A stretch of 5,273 nt of DNA from an uncultured Solimonas sp. (GTDB taxonomy: Bacteria; Pseudomonadota; Gammaproteobacteria; Nevskiales; Nevskiaceae). The translations under genes and the position numbers were made by a program. A model generated the notes under the pieces. It did no database searches, was not told the origin of the DNA, and was given only the letters and a program-made list of their open reading frames with translations. Shown here in pieces: positions 1 to 5,273 of this stretch (positions within the stretch are counted from its first letter, which is position 1; every line of letters begins with the position of its first letter). The stretch lies in NCBI GenBank assembly GCA_946478985.1, contig CAMLDZ010000168.1, forward strand, positions 1 to 5,273. The letters are read 5' to 3'.

Positions 1-114
1 CAGGTTGAAGGCGACCGAACAGCAGCGACAAGACGTGGTAACCGTACGCGCCCGGCCCGAAACAATCGCCGCGCTAACGCGATGCCGGGCGGCGCCGGTC
101 TGGTGGGTGCCCAT
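1..114 (-). CDS. Possible start of a minus-strand gene or leader peptide, cut by the window edge
   Basis: An ATG at 112-114 opens a frame without stops to position 1 (38 codons, running off the window). It is preceded by GAGGT at 120-124 with 5-base spacing, a fair ribosome binding site. It lies about 60 bases after the kinase stop on the same strand, so it could be co-transcribed with it. The visible residues start MGTHQTGAARHRVSAA and end in a cysteine-bearing stretch, TTSCRCCSVAFNL. They do not look like the start of a response regulator, and I recognise no family. A short cysteine-rich leader peptide, the start of a hypothetical protein, or chance are all possible. In GC-rich DNA a 38-codon open frame alone means little; the ribosome binding site is the main support. 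Confidence 0.25.
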   Translation of the reverse strand, partial: MGTHQTGAARHRVSAAIVSGRARTVTTSCRCCSVAFNL

Positions 115-172
115 CGCTGACCTCGTGCTGCGTCGATGGGCCGCTGGCGGCGGCTTCAGGGTGCGCGCACGC

Positions 173-3100
173 TCATGTCTCTCGCTGCGGGGCCGCGCGG
201 CCGCTTGCTGCCGCTACGGTTGCGATCAGCTCGGCGGGCTCGACCGGTTTGGCCACGTGCATCTGGAAGCCCGCCAGCAGCGCGCGCGTGCGGTCTTCCG
301 TGCGGGCGAAGGCGGACAGCGCGATGGCGCGCAGCGAAGCGCGGGCGTCGCTTCGTGCGCGCAACCGGCGCAATAGCTCGTAGCCGTCCATGCCGGGCAT
401 GCCGATGTCGCTGACCAGAAGATCGGGCGCGGCGCTATCGAGCAGCGCCAGCGCTTCCTCGCCCGAGCTGGCGCAGAGGACTTCGGCCTGGCACTCCGAC
501 AGCACGCGCTGAATCAACGCGCGCGCGTCGGCATCGTCGTCGACGACGAGCACACGCAGGCCGGACAGATCGACGCGGCTCATCGAGCCGGTGGGGCTTA
601 TCCCGGCGATCGGATCGCCCGCATCGCCCGCCGCGGCGCCGTGCAAGGCGGACAACGGCAGTCGTACCGTGAACGTCGCACCGGTGCCCGCTCCGGCGCT
701 GTTTGCACTGACGGTGCCCCCGTGCAATTCCACCAGGCTTTTGACGATCGACAGGCCAAGACCCAGCCCGCCGTAACGACGCGTCGTCGAGGCATCGGCC
801 TGGCGGAAGCGTTCAAACAGCAAGGGCAGGAAGTCGGGCTCGATGCCGATACCGTTGTCGGTGACGTTCAATTCCACATGCGATTCGATGCGGCGCAGCA
901 GGATCTGGATCTTGCCGTGCTTGGGGGTGAACTTGATGGCATTGGACAGGAGATTCCATACCACCTGCTGCAGGCGTCCCGGATCGCCGGAGATGGGGCC
1001 GGCACGCGGATCGATCACGCGCTCGATGCGGATGCTCTTGGCCTCGGCGGTGAGCCTGAGCGCATCGGTCGCCGCGTCGATGATGAGCGCAGGCGACAGC
1101 AGCTGCACGTCCAGGCGCAGCTTGCCCGCGGTGATGCGGCTCATGTCGAGCAAGTCCTCGATCAGCTGGGCCTGCGCACGGGCATTGCGGTAGATCGCGT
1201 CGACGCCGCGGCTCAGATCGTCCGGGCGCGCGCCGCTGGCACTGAGTACCTGGGCCCAGCCGATGATGGCATTGAGCGGCGTGCGCAGCTCATGCGACAG
1301 CGTCGACAGAAAGTCGTCCTTGATGGCGCTGAGCCGCTCGGCGGTGGCGCGAGCCGCGCGCTCGCTGTGCAGCAGACGCTCGCGTTCCTCGGCGGCGCGA
1401 CGCGTCACTTCATGCAGGCGCGCCTTCTCCAGCGCCGAGGCGGCTTGCGCGGCGATGCTCTGCACCATGCGCTCGCCGCGCGCGTCGAAGACGCCGGCAT
1501 CCGGATGGCCGAAGAACAAGCCGCCGATCACTTCGCCGTCGCGCAGGCTCACCGGTACCGCCAGGTAGCTGCGTACCGGCAAATGCCCGGGCGGATGTCC
1601 GTGGTACGGCGCCATCTGGCCGAAACGCGGATCCGTCGTCACGTCGTCGCAGCGGATCACGCCTTCGCCGCGCAAGGTCGGCGCGAAGATCGGCGTCGCC
1701 CGCGGATGACCAAAACCCTCGAAGGCCTCGCGCGGCGCACCTGACAGCGCGTACAGCTGATACGACAGCTCGCCCTGCGTGGCGGCGTTGTAGAAGAACG
1801 CGCCGTAGCGCGCGCCGCTCAGGCGGGTCGCAGCGTCGGTGACCTTCTGCAAAAGCGTCTGCACGTCGACTTCGCGGAGCAGGCTGTGCGCCACCTCCGC
1901 CAGGGTTTCGGCGTCCTCGCGAGCCGCGCGGCGCAGGCTCGCCAGCTTCAACTGCGAGTCGATGCGTGCCACCAGTTCGCGTCCCCCGAAGGGCTTGACC
2001 AGATAGTCGTCGGCGCCGCTCTGCAGCCCTTCGATACGCGCCTCCTCGCCCGCGCGTGCCGACAGCAGGACCACCGGAAGCTCCCGCGTCCGCGGATCGG
2101 CGCGCACGCGTTGCAGCAGCTCGAAGCCGTCCAGGGCCGGCATCATCACGTCGCTGATGATCAGATCCGGAGGCGATGCCTGAATGCTCTGCCAGGCCGT
2201 CAGCCCGTCCGCGACGCAATGAAGATCGTAGCGGCGTTGCAACAGGCTGCGTACGTAATCACGCATGTCGGCATTGTCGTCGGCCAGCAGTATCCGCTGG
2301 CTCGTCGCCGAGGGGGGCGTGGCCGGGTCGGCGGCGGTGGGCGGCAGCGGCGCCGCCCAGCCCTGGACTTCCTCGAGGAAGCTTTCGACGCGCGTCGCCG
2401 TGCCGTCGCGACGCGGCTGCGGCTGTGCGCCACGATCCAGAGCTGCGCCGCCTGCGGGGAGGCTCACGGTAAAGCGGCTGCCGACGTCCACCGTGCTGCT
2501 GACCTCGACCGTGCCGCCGTGCAGGCGCACCAGCTCGCGCACCAGGGCAAGACCGATGCCGCTGCCCTCATGGGAGCGCGCTCGGCCGCTCTGCACGCGG
2601 TAGAAGCGCTCGAACAGACGCTCGATCTGCTCTTCGGCGATGCCGACGCCCGTGTCGGCCACCACCAGCTCGACGCGCCCGCCATGCTCGTGAAGCAAGA
2701 CCTGGATCTGTCCTTCGAAGGTGAACTTGAATGCGTTCGACAGCAGATTGAAAACCACCTTCTCCCACATCTCGCGGTCGACGTAGACCGGCTGCCGAAT
2801 CGGCTCGCAGCGGACCGTCAGTGTCAGGCCGGCGCGTTCGATCATCGAGCGGAACGTGCCGGCCAGCTCCATCGTCAGCTGCGCCAGATCGACAGGCTCA
2901 TAGACCGCCTGCACGCGGCCGGCCTCCAGGCGCGAGAAATCGAGCAGATTGTTGACGAGCTTGAGAAGCCGGTGCGCGTTGCGTCGCGCCATCTGCAGAT
3001 GCGCGCGCTGCTCATCCGGCGGATTGCCTGCCAAGGCTTCCTCGATCGGACTCAGCACCAGCGTGAGCGGCGTGCGCAGCTCGTGGCTGACATTGGAGAA

Positions 3101-4159
3101 GAACAAGGTCTTGGCGCGATCGAGTTCGGCCAGACGCTCGGCGCGGTTGCGCTCCGCCTCGTAAGCCTGGGCGTTGGTGATGCCGATGCCGATCTGCGCG
3201 GCGACGAGGGTGAAGAAGGTCCGATATTCGTCGTCAAGGCGCTGCGTCGGATTGACGCCAGCCAGCAGCAGGCCCAGAGGCCGCTCCTGGCCGCTGGCGG
3301 TGATCGGGATCAGGATGGCCTCGCGCACGGCCTGCCCGGCCGGGCCGGGGACCATGAAGGGATGCGGCACCGGGCAGATGCGAGTTTCGCGCGCGTCGAT
3401 GGCGTCGGCGATCGGCCAGGCCGGACCGGTCTGCGCCGTCGTCAGCGTCACGCGCGGCGGGCACAGTCCGGCGGGGGCGTCGTCCATGCCGACCGCATGG
3501 TGCAGGACCGCTTCGTCGCGCTCGACCAGGTACAGCAGCGCGAACGGCAGTTCGTCGGCGTTCTTGGCCAGCGTCCGCATGGCGCGTTCACACGCCAGCG
3601 GGGTGCTCGTCTGCGCCAGGGCCTGCGAGGCAAGCTCTGAGAGCGTGGCGAGCCGACGTGCGTTCAGAACCTTGGCAGTCGTCTCCGTGGAGGGGCAGAA
3701 CAGCCCGGCGACCCGGCCGCTTTCGTCGAGGATCGGGCTGTAGGAGAACGAGTAGAAGGTTTCCTCCAGCACCTCGCCGCGCAGCATGAACAGGCGTACG
3801 TCATCAACGAAGCTGGCTTCGCCGCGCTCGAAAACCTTGGCGGCGAGCGGACCACAAACGTCCCAGATTTCCGCCCAGACCTCGGCGGCCGGCCGGCCCA
3901 GCGCCCAGGGGTGCTTGGCCTTGCCGAGCACGGAGATGTAGGCGTCGTTGTACAGAAAGCTGGCATCCGGACCCCAGCCGATCCACATCGGATGCCGGGA
4001 GTTGAGCATCAGGCTGACGGCGGTGCGCAGGCTGTGCGGCCATCGCTCTGCCGGCCCCAGCGGCGTGGAGGCCCAGTTGAAGCGACGAATCAATGTGCCC
4101 AGCTCGCTGCCCTGCAGCCAGCGAAACGGATCTGCCTCTGCGGCGGTTTCCCCAGCCAT
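173..4159 (-). CDS. Double hybrid sensor histidine kinase (PAS-GAF-HK-REC-GAF-HK-REC)
   Basis: Cytoplasmic signalling protein of 1328 residues that should autophosphorylate on His and pass phosphate to Asp. Domains in order: PAS-like sensor (about 25-160, with the N-terminal STPLGP...W..SLRTAV motif seen in many such kinases); GAF (about 170-335); HisKA with SHELRTP, His359; HATPase with N-box NLLSNAFKFT (471-480), DTGVGI (502-507) and GSGIGLAL (532-539); Pro/Ala-rich linker (about 570-620); receiver with D627/D628, phospho-acceptor D670, S700 and K722; second GAF (about 755-912); coiled linker; HisKA with SHELRTP, His956; HATPase with NLLSNAIKFT (1069-1078), DNGIGI (1101-1106) and GLGLGLSIV (1131-1139); receiver with D1207/D1208, D1251, S1282 and K1304. 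All catalytic residues appear intact. No signal peptide or membrane segment is visible, so it probably senses an internal signal. The ATG is supported by AAGGAG five bases upstream. There is no Hpt or DNA-binding domain. The ligand and partner regulator are unknown. Confidence 0.96.
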   Translation of the reverse strand: MAGETAAEADPFRWLQGSELGTLIRRFNWASTPLGPAERWPHSLRTAVSLMLNSRHPMWIGWGPDASFLYNDAYISVLGKAKHPWALGRPAAEVWAEIWDVCGPLAAKVFERGEASFVDDVRLFMLRGEVLEETFYSFSYSPILDESGRVAGLFCPSTETTAKVLNARRLATLSELASQALAQTSTPLACERAMRTLAKNADELPFALLYLVERDEAVLHHAVGMDDAPAGLCPPRVTLTTAQTGPAWPIADAIDARETRICPVPHPFMVPGPAGQAVREAILIPITASGQERPLGLLLAGVNPTQRLDDEYRTFFTLVAAQIGIGITNAQAYEAERNRAERLAELDRAKTLFFSNVSHELRTPLTLVLSPIEEALAGNPPDEQRAHLQMARRNAHRLLKLVNNLLDFSRLEAGRVQAVYEPVDLAQLTMELAGTFRSMIERAGLTLTVRCEPIRQPVYVDREMWEKVVFNLLSNAFKFTFEGQIQVLLHEHGGRVELVVADTGVGIAEEQIERLFERFYRVQSGRARSHEGSGIGLALVRELVRLHGGTVEVSSTVDVGSRFTVSLPAGGAALDRGAQPQPRRDGTATRVESFLEEVQGWAAPLPPTAADPATPPSATSQRILLADDNADMRDYVRSLLQRRYDLHCVADGLTAWQSIQASPPDLIISDVMMPALDGFELLQRVRADPRTRELPVVLLSARAGEEARIEGLQSGADDYLVKPFGGRELVARIDSQLKLASLRRAAREDAETLAEVAHSLLREVDVQTLLQKVTDAATRLSGARYGAFFYNAATQGELSYQLYALSGAPREAFEGFGHPRATPIFAPTLRGEGVIRCDDVTTDPRFGQMAPYHGHPPGHLPVRSYLAVPVSLRDGEVIGGLFFGHPDAGVFDARGERMVQSIAAQAASALEKARLHEVTRRAAEERERLLHSERAARATAERLSAIKDDFLSTLSHELRTPLNAIIGWAQVLSASGARPDDLSRGVDAIYRNARAQAQLIEDLLDMSRITAGKLRLDVQLLSPALIIDAATDALRLTAEAKSIRIERVIDPRAGPISGDPGRLQQVVWNLLSNAIKFTPKHGKIQILLRRIESHVELNVTDNGIGIEPDFLPLLFERFRQADASTTRRYGGLGLGLSIVKSLVELHGGTVSANSAGAGTGATFTVRLPLSALHGAAAGDAGDPIAGISPTGSMSRVDLSGLRVLVVDDDADARALIQRVLSECQAEVLCASSGEEALALLDSAAPDLLVSDIGMPGMDGYELLRRLRARSDARASLRAIALSAFARTEDRTRALLAGFQMHVAKPVEPAELIATVAAASGRAAPQRET

Positions 4160-4164
4160 CCGTT

Positions 4165-4170
4165 CTCCTT
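4165..4170 (-). promoter_or_regulatory. Ribosome binding site of the hybrid kinase
   Basis: Read on the minus strand this is AAGGAG followed by AACGG and then ATG, a near-ideal Shine-Dalgarno sequence with 5-base spacing. It fixes the kinase start at 4159. It also argues for independent translation initiation rather than coupling to an upstream gene. Confidence 0.85.
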
Positions 4171-4291
4171 GCGGACATTCGTGGCGCGAGGTGCTGCACC
4201 GTCACTGCGCGCGCGTCCCGGCTGGGTCGGCTACGCTCTATCCGATGTGGCGACGCATTTTTTGCCGGCGATGAATTTATCACCGCCACCT

Positions 4292-4319
4292 GAACCGTCG
4301 CACACCGGCGGAACCGTCG
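4292..4319. repeat. Two 9-base direct repeats, GAACCGTCG
   Basis: GAACCGTCG occurs at 4292-4300 and again at 4311-4319, a centre-to-centre distance of 19 bases (nearly two helical turns). The pair lies 130-160 bases upstream of the kinase start, where a regulator could bind on one DNA face. Exact repetition is seen; an operator role is inference. Two such 9-mers could also arise by chance in GC-rich sequence. Confidence 0.4.
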
Positions 4320-4332
4320 ACCTGATGGTGTC

Positions 4333-4374
4333 CCGGCGACTGCAGCCCGCGCGCCTTGCGGGCGCGCCGGCGAC
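4333..4374. repeat. GC-rich hairpin flanked by 8-base direct repeats
   Basis: GCGCGCC at 4349-4355 pairs perfectly with GGCGCGC at 4361-4367 around the loop TTGCG. An alternative pairing of GCCCGC (4345-4350) with GCGGGC (4358-4363) is mutually exclusive with it. CCGGCGAC flanks the structure as direct copies at 4333-4340 and 4367-4374. There is no T-run after it on either strand, so it is not a standard intrinsic terminator. It could be an RNA structure in the kinase leader or a protein site. Confidence 0.4.
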
Positions 4375-4377
4375 GCG

Positions 4378-4466
4378 CGGCTTGCCTTGGGTGACCGACG
4401 GCCGCTCGCCGGCGGCAGGGCGGCTCCATCATGCTTGGGATCACCAAGGGCGACGGCCGGCTTGCC
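4378..4466. repeat. Cluster of short interspersed direct and inverted repeats
   Basis: Three short words recur within about 90 bases: CGGCTTGCC at 4378-4386 and 4458-4466, CGACGGCCG at 4396-4404 and 4451-4459, and the near-inverted pair CCTTGGGTGA (4385-4394) and TCACCAAGG (4441-4449). The second block also forms its own small hairpin, CTTGG-GATCA-CCAAG (4434-4448). The pattern suggests a decayed duplication or an RNA fold, but copies are short and no family is recognised. Confidence 0.3.
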
Positions 4467-4543
4467 CAGCGCTCAGCCTCCAGAAAGGAGCCTGCGCTAC
4501 GGTCGAGCCTCTCTTTCCACTTCTTGAGACTCTACGATTACCC

Positions 4544-4735
4544 ATGTCCGAATCCATTACAGAACGCCTTCGTCGGCTCAGACCGCTGGTTCCCAACGCC
4601 GTGAAGGACAAGATCCTCATGCTGAGGATTCGCCAGGGCTGGGACGATCAGAGAATCGTCATGTCCGATCTGGTGGCGATGCCGGTCGCCGCCTCGCTCG
4701 CCCAGCCCCTGCGCCGGTCACGTCGCGCCCGCTGA
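4544..4735 (+). CDS. Doubtful small hypothetical ORF, 63 residues
   Basis: An ATG-to-TGA frame encodes a basic 63-residue peptide that begins MSESITERLRRLRPLV and ends in an arginine-rich tail (RRSRRAR). A leucine/arginine-rich, probably helical N-terminal half (IRQGWDDQRI near residues 29-38) is followed by a more hydrophobic stretch. No known domain, signal peptide or clear membrane segment is visible. It is the only plus-strand gene candidate, converging on the ferredoxin-like gene with a 5-base gap. Against it: no Shine-Dalgarno sequence precedes the ATG, the region just upstream has no evident promoter, and the frame stays open far upstream into kinase antisense, as chance frames in this GC-rich DNA do. 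A real small protein is possible but unproven. Confidence 0.3.
   Translation: MSESITERLRRLRPLVPNAVKDKILMLRIRQGWDDQRIVMSDLVAMPVAASLAQPLRRSRRAR
4613..4629. repeat. Perfect 7-bp inverted repeat with a 3-base loop
   Basis: ATCCTCA at 4613-4619 and TGAGGAT at 4623-4629 are exact reverse complements around TGC, extendable by one G-T pair. It lies about 110 bases beyond the stop of the minus-strand ferredoxin-like gene. Read on the minus strand it is followed by CTTGTCCTTC, a pyrimidine-rich but poor T-tract. It could be a weak terminator for the yjbQ-ferredoxin unit, an operator, or simply coding sequence inside the small plus-strand ORF. Confidence 0.4.
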
Positions 4736-4740
4736 GCAGC

Positions 4741-5067
4741 CTAGGACCCGGCTGGGCCGGCAAGCCAGTCGACCAGATGCTGCGGATCGTCGCCCTGACG
4801 ATGCACGCGCAGCTTTTTGCGGGAGCCGGCGAGTTCGCCACCACGCGCCAGCACGACGCCGCGCCTGGGGCATAGATTCAGGCAAGCGCATTCGACGACG
4901 CGTAGCCGCTTGTTCAGCCCAAGCGCTTTGAGCCTGCGCTTGAGCCACTTGCGCAGCGAGGACAGCGCATCGTCCTGGCTGCGGCGCATGCAGTCGCCGC
5001 AGACCAGCACCAGCTCGTCCCATTGGGCGGCGGCGCGGATCGGCGCCTGCTGCGTGGAGCGCATCAT
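4741..5067 (-). CDS. Small (2Fe-2S) ferredoxin-like protein
   Basis: Soluble 108-residue protein with the look of a thioredoxin-fold (2Fe-2S) ferredoxin: an early strand into a cysteine pair (LVLVCGDC, C23 and C26), a basic amphipathic helix (about 31-49, [15 protein letters not shown]), then strand and second cysteine group ([18 protein letters not shown]60, C62 and C66), and a C-terminal strand and helix ending in a [11 protein letters not shown] segment. C62-x3-C66 followed by P and GVV is the usual second half of this fold; the first pair is spaced CxxC. Likely an electron carrier or metal-binding protein; partner unknown. I start it at the ATG at 5065-5067, which overlaps the yjbQ stop by four bases (ATGA); the second ATG at 5062-5064 is equally near. 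The frame stays open to an ATG at 5134-5136, but those 23 residues overlap yjbQ and look unstructured. Confidence 0.85.
   Translation of the reverse strand: MMRSTQQAPIRAAAQWDELVLVCGDCMRRSQDDALSSLRKWLKRRLKALGLNKRLRVVECACLNLCPRRGVVLARGGELAGSRKKLRVHRQGDDPQHLVDWLAGPAGS
5064..5067 (-). other. ATGA stop-start overlap between yjbQ and the ferredoxin-like gene
   Basis: On the minus strand the bases ATGA contain the ATG of the ferredoxin-like gene and the TGA of yjbQ in the -1 relative frame. The upstream bases carry no good Shine-Dalgarno sequence (GGCGAACC is the best), so the second gene is probably translated by re-initiation of ribosomes finishing yjbQ. This overlap decides the start I chose. 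Confidence 0.75.
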
Positions 5068-5273
5068 CGCGCGCGCGGTTCGCCGTGCAGGGTGGCGATG
5101 ATCCGGCGACTGCCGCCGTGATGGCGGTGCTCGCACAAATAGATGCCCTGCCAGGTACCCAGCCGCAGGCGCCCGCGCGCGACGGGAATGCTGAGCTGGC
5201 AGCCCAGCAGGCTGCTCTTGATATGTGCCGGCATGTCCTCGGCGCCCTCGTCGCGGTGGCGGAAGTAAGTGGC
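5064..5273 (-). CDS. yjbQ: YjbQ/UPF0047 family protein, C-terminal part (secondary thiamine-phosphate synthase-like)
   Basis: The last 69 residues of a protein whose start lies beyond the right edge; family members are about 130-140 residues, so roughly half is visible. The sequence begins [20 protein letters not shown] and contains the family hallmarks: DMPAHIK, a strand [20 protein letters not shown], then [19 protein letters not shown] before the stop TGA at 5064-5066. Members are compact, soluble trimers with conserved His and Glu residues. E. coli YjbQ is reported to have weak thiamine-phosphate synthase activity, but the physiological substrate is unsettled, so the enzymatic name is provisional. 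The stop overlaps the start of the ferredoxin-like gene, which suggests translational coupling and a shared promoter to the right of the window. Confidence 0.93.
   Translation of the reverse strand, partial: ATYFRHRDEGAEDMPAHIKSSLLGCQLSIPVARGRLRLGTWQGIYLCEHRHHGGSRRIIATLHGEPRAR

Larger units (their letters stand above)
4160..4543. other. Intergenic region upstream of the kinase
   Basis: This stretch of about 384 bases has no convincing gene on either strand. It holds the kinase ribosome binding site, the only distinctly AT-richer patch in the window (about 4256-4281, with a T6 run and AATTTAT), a pair of 9-base direct repeats, a GC-rich hairpin and several scattered short repeats. The kinase promoter should lie here, read on the minus strand. 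I could not find a -35/-10 pair with acceptable matches and spacing, nor a clear sigma-54 GG-N10-GC element. A purine-rich AAAGGAG at 4484-4490 (plus) resembles a Shine-Dalgarno sequence but no start codon follows at usable distance. Confidence 0.6.

Noticed and set aside
141..172. GC-rich palindromic sequence (GTGCGCGCAC at 161-170) after the kinase stop as a terminator
   Set aside because: A short self-complementary decamer leaves no room for a loop and no T-tract follows on the minus strand.
5..376. Plus-strand frame starting TTG at the left edge
   Set aside because: Runs into antisense of the C-terminal receiver and has no recognisable protein features.
641..1744. 367-codon plus-strand frame inside the kinase
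   Set aside because: Antisense shadow over the second GAF and kinase module; no recognisable motif and no ribosome binding site considered credible.
1886..3640. 584-codon open frame on the plus strand inside the kinase
   Set aside because: Exactly antisense to well-supported kinase domains. Composition is Arg/Gln/Ala-rich with no domain; it is a codon-bias shadow of a GC-rich gene.
4258..4263. T6 run as an intrinsic terminator on the plus strand
   Set aside because: No stable hairpin precedes it and no plus-strand gene ends there; it is more likely part of an AT-rich promoter patch.
3911..4543. Long upstream extension of the small plus-strand ORF
   Set aside because: The extension overlaps the kinase N-terminus in antisense and crosses the repeat-rich intergenic region; the peptide looks random (Pro/Arg/Ala-rich).
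4160..4740. tRNA, small structured RNA, CRISPR or insertion sequence in the intergenic stretch
   Set aside because: No tRNA T-loop signature in a cloverleaf context, no regularly spaced repeats, no transposase frame and no terminal inverted repeats with target duplication were found by eye.
5068..5136. 23-residue N-terminal extension of the ferredoxin-like protein
   Set aside because: It would overlap the conserved C-terminus of YjbQ. The ATGA overlap start at 5067 is the normal arrangement and the extension is low-complexity and basic.

Overview
The window is strongly GC-rich, densely coding bacterial DNA. The gene types (a large soluble hybrid sensor kinase, YjbQ, and a small cysteine-motif ferredoxin-like protein) fit a high-GC proteobacterium, most likely beta- or gamma-proteobacterial. 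That placement is inference from composition and gene content; no taxonomic marker is present.

Layout from left to right. Positions 1-172 lie downstream of the kinase and hold at most the start of a possible minus-strand gene that runs off the left edge. Positions 173-4159 (minus) are a single 1328-residue hybrid histidine kinase with two complete kinase modules and two receiver domains. Positions 4160-4543 are non-coding, carry short direct and inverted repeats, and presumably include the kinase promoter. Positions 4544-4735 (plus) hold a doubtful 63-codon ORF with an internal perfect palindrome. Positions 4741-5067 (minus) encode a small (2Fe-2S) ferredoxin-like protein. Positions 5064-5273 (minus) are the C-terminal end of a YjbQ/UPF0047 family protein that continues beyond the right edge.

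All confident genes are on the minus strand. yjbQ and the ferredoxin-like gene overlap by 4 bases (ATGA), so they form a translationally coupled pair. The kinase begins almost 600 bp further on with its own strong ribosome binding site, so it is probably a separate transcription unit. No dedicated response regulator, Hpt protein or output gene is visible, so the kinase's signal and target cannot be read from this window. I see no mobile element, CRISPR array, tRNA or rRNA. The most unusual item is the double-kinase architecture; nothing here amounts to a clearly new biological system.
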